From NCBI RefSeq assembly GCF_009793335.1, contig NZ_WING01000001.1, positions 5,394,001 to 5,458,000 of the forward strand: DNA of 64,000 bases, written 5' to 3'. The stretch comes from Actinomadura sp. J1-007 (lineage in GTDB: Bacteria > Actinomycetota > Actinomycetes > Streptosporangiales > Streptosporangiaceae). Under the pieces are notes generated by a model that made no database searches, was not told the origin of the DNA, and saw only the letters and a program-made list of their open reading frames with translations. Position 1 is the first letter of the stretch; every line of letters begins with the position of its first letter. Positions 57,881 to 64,000 of this stretch are shown here, piece by piece. A program made the translations under genes and the position numbers.

Positions 57881-58369
57881 ATGACCGAGAACGCGATCAA
57901 GTACCGTCCGGGCCAGGGGCCCGGCCCCCGCGCCCTTGGCGAGGAGGAGGCGGGGCGCATCCTCAGCGACCGGCGGTTCGGGGTGCTGGCCACCTTGAAG
58001 CGCGACGGCCGGCCCCACATGGCCTCGATGGTCTTCGCCTGGGACCCCGATGAGCGGATCATCCGGATCCCGTCGGTCGCCGACCGCATCAAGGTGCGCC
58101 ACCTGCTCAGAGATCCGCGCGCGACCTTCCAGGTGGAGGGCGAGACCGTCCTCTCCTATGCCATCGCCGAGGGCGAGGCGGAAGTCTCGGAAGCGACGGC
58201 GGAGCCCGGCGACGCGGTCGGCCGGGAGCTGCTGCGACTGTTCGGGATCACCGACCCGGCGGACGAGGCGGAGTTCTTCGAACGGATGGTGCGGGACCGG
58301 CGCGTGGTCATCAGGCTCCGGGTGTCGCGCGTGTACGGAACGGCCCTGGACGGCCCTGTGGCGGAATGA
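57881..58369 (+). CDS. PPOX-class flavin/F420-dependent oxidoreductase-like protein
   Basis: The 162-residue pyridoxamine-oxidase-fold protein of the F420-type subgroup has RRFGVLATLKRDGRPHMASM in the first strands and IPSVADRIKVRHLLRDPRATF in the cofactor region. The VSRVYGTALDGP end follows. Members reduce unsaturated ketones or quinones, or bind flavin without known activity. The start at 57881 (MTENAIKY) is preceded by GGAAGGG. It stands alone between divergent YqeB and the methyltransferase gene. Confidence 0.8.
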   Translation: MTENAIKYRPGQGPGPRALGEEEAGRILSDRRFGVLATLKRDGRPHMASMVFAWDPDERIIRIPSVADRIKVRHLLRDPRATFQVEGETVLSYAIAEGEAEVSEATAEPGDAVGRELLRLFGITDPADEAEFFERMVRDRRVVIRLRVSRVYGTALDGPVAE

Positions 58370-58502
58370 CCGAGACGCGCCGCCCCCCGACGACCTCCCG
58401 CGTCGCACGGCGACTTGCGCGTTCGGCAGCGCAGAGGGGCATCCTTTTGCGTATACGGGAAGTCGCGGAGCCGTGAACGCATGGTCACTTTAGTGTGGCG
58501 GC

Positions 58503-59441
58503 ATGACCGACAAGTCCCCGCACGCAGCGCACCCAGGCGCCCAGCACAGTGCCCACCAAGGCGCACACCACGCTGCCCACCAAGGCGCGCACCACGCTGC
58601 ACACCACGGCGCGCACCACGGCCATCAGGACGGTGACGACGGCGCGGCCGAGATCCTCGACCTGGACGCCGAAGTCCTCGCCGGGCACATCGCCGCCATC
58701 ACCGCCTGGCTGCCCGTCGAGACGGCCCCCGGCCGGATCGTCGACCTCGGCTGCGGAACGGGAGCCGGCACCTTCGCCCTGCTCGCCCGCTTCCCCGAGG
58801 CGCACGTCACCGCCGTCGACTCCTCGGCCGAGCATCTCCACCGCCTGCGAGAAAAAGCCGTCGCGCAGGGGGTGGAGAAGCGCGTCCGCACCGTTCAGGC
58901 CGACCTCGACGACGACTGGCCCGACCTCGGCGCGCCGGAGCTGGTGTGGGCCTCGGCCTCGATGCACCACATGGCCGACCCCGACCGCGCCCTGCGCAAG
59001 GTGCACGGCATCCTGGCGCCGGGCGGCCTGTTCGCCGTCGTGGAGCTGGCCGGGTTCCCCCGGTTCCTGCCCGGCGACGCCCCGCAGGACCGGCCCGGCC
59101 TCGAAGAACGCTGCCACGTGGCCAACGACCGCATCCACGCCGAAAAGGTGCCGCACCGCGGAGCCGACTGGGGGCCGATGCTGACCGCCGCCGGATTCAC
59201 CGTGGAGGGCGAACGCACCGTCCCCGTGAACATCGAGGGTTCCCGCAGCGAGGCGGTCGGCCGCTACGCCCTGGCCACCCTGCAACGCGTCCGTACCAGC
59301 GTCGCCGACGTGCTCGCGGCCGAGGACCTCGCCGCGCTCGACCGTCTGCTCGACACCGGCGGCCCGTCCAGCATCCTGCGCCGCGACGATCTCGCGGTAC
59401 GTACCGAACGTACAGTCTGGGCCGCACGCCGCGGCGCCTGA
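58503..59441 (+). CDS. class I SAM methyltransferase with His/Ala-rich N-terminus
   Basis: The 312-residue methyltransferase has motif I RIVDLGCGTGAGTFALLARF, then VTAVDSSAEHLHRLREKA and a catalytic-region text ASASMHHMADPDRALR. The first about 45 residues are repeats of His and Ala (AHQGAHHAAHQG-type) with at least fifteen His, a likely metal-binding tail. Substrate unknown. The start at 58503 is MTDKSPH. It lies upstream of the PadR gene by 64 bases. Confidence 0.82.
   Translation: MTDKSPHAAHPGAQHSAHQGAHHAAHQGAHHAAHHGAHHGHQDGDDGAAEILDLDAEVLAGHIAAITAWLPVETAPGRIVDLGCGTGAGTFALLARFPEAHVTAVDSSAEHLHRLREKAVAQGVEKRVRTVQADLDDDWPDLGAPELVWASASMHHMADPDRALRKVHGILAPGGLFAVVELAGFPRFLPGDAPQDRPGLEERCHVANDRIHAEKVPHRGADWGPMLTAAGFTVEGERTVPVNIEGSRSEAVGRYALATLQRVRTSVADVLAAEDLAALDRLLDTGGPSSILRRDDLAVRTERTVWAARRGA
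58545..58622 (+). repeat. imperfect repeat encoding His-Ala-rich tail
   Basis: Units of about 24 bases of the type CACCAAGGCGCACACCACGC recur three to four times with substitutions and encode AHQGAHHA-like blocks. It shows slippage-type expansion within the methyltransferase gene. Confidence 0.6.
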
Positions 59442-59485
59442 CCACCGCCGCAGCAGGAGTCGGCGGGCGTCGCGCGCGCTTCTAT

Positions 59486-59497
59486 TCTAGTACTAGA
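59486..59497. promoter_or_regulatory. palindrome before padR gene, candidate PadR operator
   Basis: TCTAGTACTAGA is a perfect 12-base palindrome, eight bases before the GTG start of the PadR gene. PadR regulators usually repress their own promoter through a short AT-containing palindrome, so autoregulation here is likely. Confidence 0.55.
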
Positions 59498-59505
59498 GTA
59501 AAAGA

Positions 59506-60108
59506 GTGGAAGCCGACCTGACGCCCGCCGAGCTGACCCTGCTCGGCCTGCTCGTGGAGAAGCCGAGGCACGGCTACGAGCTGGACGAGGTCATCAGCGC
59601 GCGCGGTATGCGCGAGTGGACAGAGATCGGCTTCAGCTCGATCTACTACCTGCTGGGCCGGCTCCGCGACCGCGGGCTGATCACCGAGATCGGCGCGCCT
59701 CGGGCCGTCCGGGGGAGGGCCGTCCGGGGGAAGGCGCGCCGGGTGTACGGGCCGACGGCCGAGGGGCGCCGGGCGTGCGCGCGGTCGGCGGAGGCGGCGG
59801 TGGCCGAGCTCCGGCCGGTGTTCTCGCCTCTGCTGGTCGGGCTGGCCAACCAGCCGCTCATCCCGCCCGAGCGCCTCCGGGCCGCGCTCGACCGCCGGGC
59901 CGCGGCGCTGGCGGAGAGGATCGCCGCCGTCGGCGCGGCCCGCGACGCCCAGCGTGACGCGCCCGGGTTCGTTCGCGCCGTCTTCGACCACGCGCTGGGC
60001 CAGCTCGCCGCCGAACAGCGGTGGCTGGCCGCCTACCGGGCGGCCGATCCCGGCGAGCACCCTCCCGACGACCCCGGACAGGAAGGCGGCGGCGATGACC
60101 CGCTATGA
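59506..60108 (+). CDS. PadR-family transcriptional regulator
   Basis: The 200-residue PadR regulator starts with GTG at 59506. The winged helix is TPAELTLLGLLVEKPRHGYEL, shown in part (LTLLGLLVEKPRHGYEL), then SIYYLLGRLRDRGLITE. A C-terminal helix pair (AQLAAEQRWLAAYRAA-like) gives dimerisation. It has a basic loop RAVRGRAVRGKARRVYG instead of the usual short wing. It overlaps the GyrI-like gene by 14 bases. These pairs respond to drugs or stress. Confidence 0.86.
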   Translation: MEADLTPAELTLLGLLVEKPRHGYELDEVISARGMREWTEIGFSSIYYLLGRLRDRGLITEIGAPRAVRGRAVRGKARRVYGPTAEGRRACARSAEAAVAELRPVFSPLLVGLANQPLIPPERLRAALDRRAAALAERIAAVGAARDAQRDAPGFVRAVFDHALGQLAAEQRWLAAYRAADPGEHPPDDPGQEGGGDDPL

Positions 60109-60715
60109 CGTCAAACGCGAGCTCAAGCAGTGCTACGCGCCGCGGAACACCGACTGGGCGCTGGTCGACGTGCCGGCGCAGCGGTTCATCGCCGTCGACG
60201 GCAGCGGCGACCCCAACACCAGCGCCGACTACGCCCGCGCCGTCGAGGCGCTCTACAGCGTCGCCTACACGATCAAGTTCACCAGCAAGAACGCCCTCGG
60301 CCGGGACTTCGTCGTCGGACCGCTCGAAGGGCTGTGGTGGGCCGACCGCCCGGAGGTGTTCGTCACCCGGGACAAGGGCGCCTGGCACTGGCGGATGCTC
60401 CTCAACCAGCCCGACTGGATCACCGGCGACCTCGTCGAGGAGGCCAAACGGGCCGCGCTGGCGAAGAAGGGGCTTCCCGCGATCAACGAGGTCCGCCACG
60501 AGACCCTGGAGGAGGGCACCAGCGCCCAGGCCCTGCACATCGGGCCGTACGACGACGAAGGACCCGTTCTCGCCAGGCTCCACGACGAGTACCTCGCCGC
60601 GAACGGCCTGCGGATGTCCGGGCACCACCACGAGGTCTACCTCAGCGATCCCCGCCGGACCGACCCCGCGAAGCTCAGGACCATCCTGCGGCAACCCGTC
60701 CGGACGGCGAGCTGA
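60095..60715 (+). CDS. GyrI-like small-molecule-binding protein
   Basis: The 206-residue protein has the GyrI/SBMBP-like fold: RYDVKRELKQCYAPRNTDW, AQRFIAVDGSGDPN, YTIKFTSKNALGRDFVVGPLE and HIGPYDDEGPVLARLHDEYL. Members bind drugs or act as effector domains and cyclopropanoid hydrolases. The overlap with padR indicates co-regulation. It probably binds the inducer or detoxifies it. Confidence 0.84.
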   Translation: MTRYDVKRELKQCYAPRNTDWALVDVPAQRFIAVDGSGDPNTSADYARAVEALYSVAYTIKFTSKNALGRDFVVGPLEGLWWADRPEVFVTRDKGAWHWRMLLNQPDWITGDLVEEAKRAALAKKGLPAINEVRHETLEEGTSAQALHIGPYDDEGPVLARLHDEYLAANGLRMSGHHHEVYLSDPRRTDPAKLRTILRQPVRTAS

Positions 60716-60787
60716 AGCGTCTTCGGGAATGGCCGAAAATAAGGATCGGGCCTGGTCGGGGGGCTGGGCTCGACCAGGCCCTCCGGG

Positions 60788-61297
60788 TCAGAAGAAGTGG
60801 ATGAAGTCGTCCACGGTGTTGGCGGCGATCGTGCGCTTGGTGTAGGCGAGGGGCTTGGACTTGTTGTACTCCTCGACCACGATCTTCGAGCCGTCGAGCT
60901 TGGCCACGTAGGCGACGTGGCCGTACGCGCCGGCGTTCCAGACGGCGATGTCGCCGACCTTGGGCTTGCCGTCCACCTTCATCCCCGCCTTCTTGGCGGC
61001 GTCGTCCCAGGTCTTGGCGTTCCCCCAGGACACGCCCTTGTAGGCGTTGGTGAACCTGACGCCGAGCCGCTTGTTGATCCGCCAGGCGGCGAACGACGTG
61101 CACTGGCCCGTCCAGAAGTACCAGGGGTCCTGCACGTTGGGACGGCTCTTGTAGGGGTAGTCGTCCTTGATCGTCCGGTCGCAGGGCTTGTCGCAGGCGG
61201 CGGACTTCACGGGTGCGGGCGCGGCGGCGGCGGACGCCGCGGGGGAGAGCAGGCCGCCGGCCGTGACGGCGGCGGCGGTGACGATGGCCCAGCGCAT
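60788..61297 (-). CDS. secreted CHAP-domain peptidoglycan hydrolase
   Basis: The 169-residue exported protein has a signal peptide (MRWAIVTAAAVTAGGLLSPA) and a CHAP amidase/endopeptidase domain. The catalytic Cys is in WTGQCTSFAAW and the His in AYGHVAYVAK. VGDIAVWNAG and VEEYN complete the domain. Such enzymes cut peptidoglycan cross-links or stems. The start at 61297 follows AAGGAG. No partner gene is adjacent. Confidence 0.88.
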   Translation of the reverse strand: MRWAIVTAAAVTAGGLLSPAASAAAAPAPVKSAACDKPCDRTIKDDYPYKSRPNVQDPWYFWTGQCTSFAAWRINKRLGVRFTNAYKGVSWGNAKTWDDAAKKAGMKVDGKPKVGDIAVWNAGAYGHVAYVAKLDGSKIVVEEYNKSKPLAYTKRTIAANTVDDFIHFF

Positions 61298-61410
61298 GCG
61301 GTCTCCTTCGAGGGGCGTTCGGACGCGGGTCCGAGCTGTCGGGCAATCAAGATCATTACATGCCGGACCCGCGGACCCCGCCCCAGGAGGCGCGCGGCGG
61401 CCCCCGCCCG

Positions 61411-62601
61411 TCACACCTTCTCCGCCTGCCTGAGCCGGGGAGGGACCGCGGGACCCGCCGAACGCCCGCTGAACGCCCAGGTGGCGAGGGCGCAGCCCGC
61501 GAACGCCGCGCCGAGGACGGTGGGGCCGACCCAGCCCGCGACGTCGAACAGGGCCGTGGTCGCCGCCGCTCCGAGCGCGGAGCCGAGCGAGTAGAAGACC
61601 ATGTAGGCGCCGATGGCGCTGCTGGTGCGTTCGGGGTAGGCGTTGGCGAGGGTGTGCTGGTTGCTCACGTGCACGGCCTGAACGGCGAAGTCGAGCAGGA
61701 CCACGCCGGCGACCAGCAGCGGCAGCGACCGCGGGAGCTGTCCGATCGCGGCCCAGGAGACGAGCAGGAGGACGAGCGCGATGCCGGTGACCCGGCGCGC
61801 GTGCCCGGCGTCGCCCCAGCGCCCGGACCGCGCCGCGCCGAGGGCTCCGGCGAGCCCGGCGATGCCGAAGAGCCCGATCCGCGCCTCGCTGAGGTGCCAC
61901 GGCGCACCGGCCAGCGGCAGCGCCATCCCGCTCCACAGCGTGCCGAACGACGCGAACAGGAAGAACGCGATCAGCCCCCGGCTGAGGAACACCGGCCGTA
62001 CGAACAGCCCGCCGAAGGACCGGAGCACCCGCCCGTACCCTGCCGTCCGGGGGCGGACGTCCGGCGGCAACAGCGCGAGCGTGAGCAACGCGAGGACGGC
62101 GGCGAGGAACGCCAGCGCCAGATAGACGCTCCGCCATCCCCACAGGTCCGCGAGCACTCCCGCGACGACGCGCGCGCCGAGGATGCCGACCACCACGCCC
62201 GAGGTCACGACGCCGAGGTTGCGTCCGCGCTCGGCGGGCGGGGAGATCGACGCCGTGTACGCGACGGCGGTCTGCACCACCACCGCGAACAGGCCCGCCG
62301 CGGCCAGCCCGGAGAACGCCGCCCAGGCGGCCGGAGCGGCCGCGGTGACCGCCGTTCCCGCGGCCACCAGGGCGAGGTGCGCGGCGATCAACCGCCTGCG
62401 GTCGAGCATGTCGCCCAACGGCACCAGCAGCACCAGCCCCGCCAGATAGCCGAACTGCCCGATCGCCACGAACCAGCCGAGCGAGCCGACCGGAACCCCC
62501 AGCTCCCGCCCCATCGGCCCCAGCACCGGCTGCCCGGCGTACACGCTCGCCACCGCGACCCCGCACACCACCGCCAGCAGCAGCCGCGTCCTCCAGTCCA
62601 T
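61411..62601 (-). CDS. MFS transporter, 12-helix
   Basis: The 396-residue major-facilitator transporter of the DHA1-like drug/sugar-efflux type has the loop-2 motif VPLGDMLDRRRLIAAHLAL. The helix-5 region GWRSVYLALAFLAAVLAL and a second-half helix text SNQHTLANAYPERTSSAIGA follow. It is divergent from an HxlR regulator with a perfect inverted repeat at 62617-62637 between them. It is therefore probably an inducible efflux pump controlled by that regulator. Confidence 0.86.
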   Translation of the reverse strand: MDWRTRLLLAVVCGVAVASVYAGQPVLGPMGRELGVPVGSLGWFVAIGQFGYLAGLVLLVPLGDMLDRRRLIAAHLALVAAGTAVTAAAPAAWAAFSGLAAAGLFAVVVQTAVAYTASISPPAERGRNLGVVTSGVVVGILGARVVAGVLADLWGWRSVYLALAFLAAVLALLTLALLPPDVRPRTAGYGRVLRSFGGLFVRPVFLSRGLIAFFLFASFGTLWSGMALPLAGAPWHLSEARIGLFGIAGLAGALGAARSGRWGDAGHARRVTGIALVLLLVSWAAIGQLPRSLPLLVAGVVLLDFAVQAVHVSNQHTLANAYPERTSSAIGAYMVFYSLGSALGAAATTALFDVAGWVGPTVLGAAFAGCALATWAFSGRSAGPAVPPRLRQAEKV

Positions 62602-62616
62602 CGAGACACCCCCCGT

Positions 62617-62637
62617 TTGGTTGCATTTTGCAACCAA
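62617..62637. promoter_or_regulatory. 21-bp inverted repeat between MFS and HxlR genes, candidate operator
   Basis: TTGGTTGCA at 62617-62625 and TGCAACCAA at 62629-62637 are exact reverse complements with a TTT spacer. The site starts 16 bases upstream of the MFS start and ends 50 bases upstream of the HxlR start. It is in the right place to control both genes. Confidence 0.65.
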
Positions 62638-62686
62638 CCGGAGGGTAGGGCAGAATGGTTTCAATACGCAACTCATTGGAGGAGTG

Positions 62687-63085
62687 ATGGCCCCGGCGTG
62701 GACGGACCCGAACTGCCCGGTGGCCCGCACGGTCGATCTGGTCGGCGACCGGTGGAGCCTGCTCATCCTCCGCGACGCGATGGACGGCGCCCGCTCGTTC
62801 ACCGACTTCCAGCGGCGCACCGGCATCGCCCGCAACATTCTCACCGAACGGCTCCGCAAGCTCACCGCCCACGGCCTGCTCGCCCAGGTCGACGCCCCGT
62901 CCGGCAGGCGCAGGCTCTACGCGCTCACCGAGGCGGGCAAGGACCTCTTCCCCGTGATCGTCGCCCTGCGCCAGTGGGGCGAACGCCACGCCTTCGACCC
63001 GGACGAGCCCCACTCCGTCCTGGTCGACGCCACCGGCACCCGAGTCCCCGCCCTCATCCCCGCGTCCCCGACCGGAACCCCCTGA
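62687..63085 (+). CDS. HxlR-family transcriptional regulator
   Basis: The 132-residue winged-helix regulator has the family N-terminal NCPVARTVDLVGDRWSLLIL and the recognition region RTGIARNILTERLRKLTAHG. The single Cys near residue 8 (PNCPV) is the usual redox/aldehyde-sensing Cys of the group. The ATG at 62687 has TGGAGGAG upstream. It is divergent from the MFS gene, sharing the 62617-62637 inverted repeat. Confidence 0.88.
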   Translation: MAPAWTDPNCPVARTVDLVGDRWSLLILRDAMDGARSFTDFQRRTGIARNILTERLRKLTAHGLLAQVDAPSGRRRLYALTEAGKDLFPVIVALRQWGERHAFDPDEPHSVLVDATGTRVPALIPASPTGTP

Positions 63086-63142
63086 CCAGCGACACAACCT
63101 CAGTCCGCCACCCCACCTGACCCGCAACCGCTTCCGTTCTTC

Positions 63143-63763
63143 TCAGTGCGGTGGGGGCTCTCGGTGCGTGGTCCGGTGACTCCAGTCGACGCGTTCGGAG
63201 GAGCCCAGTTCTCTTCCGTACTGGGCGATCTCTCGTAGTTTCGCGGCCAAGGCGGGCGCAGATGTCGCTGGTCGCGACCCTGTTTCCACAACGTCGGCCA
63301 AGATGCGGAGGTCTTCGGCCGGCAATCTGTGTCCGCTGACGGTCCGCAGCACGTATCGCACTTTGACGCCCGTCACCGCATCCCGGGCCTGGAGCACCGA
63401 AAAGGCTTCGTCGCCCTGGGCCGTAACGGTCGAGCCCAGCCGGACGCTCCGCGCAGTCGCCAGATCACATCGCCGTATCCGCTGGCCCGTTCGGACGGTC
63501 AGCACGGTCCCGTCCAGCCACGCCCGCTGCGGTGTTCTGTCGCGCCACCGCAGCCATGCGTAGGCGAACAACCCGATCCAGAGCAGCCAGCCGAGGATCA
63601 CCTCCCACTGCCGGCCGATCGTTCCGCCCACGACAGCCGCGAACAGTCCGACGAGGAAGAGCGTGAACCCGACATCGTTCCACGCGTGCGCGAAAGCCGA
63701 CCCGGCTGACGGGCGGGCTTCCAGGCCACCGCTCCCCAGTTCACGCCGGGTCCCAGGAGACAC
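63143..63763 (-). CDS. membrane protein of unknown function
   Basis: The protein has two hydrophobic segments (VGFTLFLVGLFAAVVGGTIG and EVILGWLLWIGLFAYAWLRW). A beta-rich PH-like soluble part follows (AWLDGTVLTVRTGQRIRRC, then RYVLRTVSGHRLPAEDLRIL). I chose the GTG at 63763; the frame stays open to 63838. Unknown family and function. It is convergent with the HxlR gene. Confidence 0.6.
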   Translation of the reverse strand: MSPGTRRELGSGGLEARPSAGSAFAHAWNDVGFTLFLVGLFAAVVGGTIGRQWEVILGWLLWIGLFAYAWLRWRDRTPQRAWLDGTVLTVRTGQRIRRCDLATARSVRLGSTVTAQGDEAFSVLQARDAVTGVKVRYVLRTVSGHRLPAEDLRILADVVETGSRPATSAPALAAKLREIAQYGRELGSSERVDWSHRTTHREPPPH

Positions 63764-64000
63764 GCCCCCATTATGGCTGGCCCATTCCGGTTGGGGCCCT
63801 GGCCTGCGGGCAGTTCTCGGCCGCCCAGGGGACGGCATTGACTTTCGTGATCGAAGGTGAGAGGGAAGGATAATTTCGGGTGGGTGGGGATTGCGGGGGG
63901 CGGGGGGTGTAGGGCAGCTTGGAAACGATCTTGTCCGCAGATCGTTTCTCGCGGCGGTCCCGTTCCCTCGCGAGGCGGATCGTCACGCGAGGAGCCCTCC

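Noticed and set aside
63771..63986. A 71-codon minus-strand frame at the window end.
   Set aside because: Composition is not protein-like, and it is cut close to the window border with no supporting motif.

Overview
The window is very GC-rich DNA with third-codon-position G/C bias, GTG starts, XRE/DUF397 pairs, a HATPase (RsbW-like) protein, mycothiol-type enzymes and an F420-type PPOX protein. Together these point to a filamentous actinomycete; a Thermomonosporaceae/Actinomadura-like genus is my guess, not proven. I saw no rRNA, tRNA, CRISPR array, transposase or integrase.

Layout. (1) 1-10.5 kb is housekeeping or accessory flank: an ECF-type sigma factor with a small partner, a secreted TAP-type hydrolase, an Mrr-like nuclease, a RsbW-like ATPase next to a frameshifted XRE/DUF5753 regulator, and three tandem DUF397 genes. 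A four-gene minus-strand operon with a nucleoside-deoxyribosyltransferase-like protein follows, then a polytopic membrane protein and a maleylpyruvate-isomerase/SCP2 protein. (2) 10.8-21.4 kb is a complete minimal enediyne cassette in the order DUF1702/UnbL (E3), UnbV (E4), UnbU (E5), PKSE (E), thioesterase (E10). (3) 21.4-24.1 kb holds AraC, TetR and HxlR regulators. (4) 24.4-54.6 kb is a large, unusual tailoring region. It contains an AMP ligase and a two-domain CoA-transferase, a methyltransferase-like/aminotransferase fusion, a PIG-L deacetylase, a DegT aminotransferase, a two-gene molybdenum hydroxylase and an O-methyltransferase. It also has two SnoaL/NTF2-like proteins, an XRE-cupin regulator, a glycine-type amidinotransferase, two BBE-type flavin oxidases, a DAO-type oxidase, an unrecognised 329-residue protein, a DHA2 exporter, an SHMT-like enzyme, a LysE exporter and an Fe/2OG enzyme with a halogenase-type HWG motif. 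Five tandem-domain VOC proteins sharing two signature motifs are scattered through this region. An AraC regulator carrying a CMD/AhpD-like N-terminus closes it at 55-56.4 kb. (5) 56.4-64 kb is ordinary flank: a VOC protein, a YqeB-like membrane protein, a PPOX protein, a methyltransferase, PadR with a GyrI-like protein, a CHAP hydrolase, MFS with a divergent HxlR, and a membrane protein.

How the genes may work together (inference): PKSE and E10 make the polyene/enediyne precursor and E3-E5 act in core maturation. The tailoring genes would build and attach an activated acid and one or more unusual amino acids (guanidinylated, beta-hydroxylated and/or chlorinated). The tandem-VOC proteins would bind or sequester the product or its intermediates, and the DHA2 pump would export it. 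No P450, glycosyltransferase, deoxysugar gene or known E6-E9-type enediyne gene was recognised, so the product is unlikely to be a standard glycosylated nine- or ten-membered enediyne.

A technical caution: at least seven genes (eight sites) are broken by a single missing G or C inside a run of four or five G/C, and each is restored by adding one base. The likeliest cause is base under-calling in the assembly rather than true gene decay.
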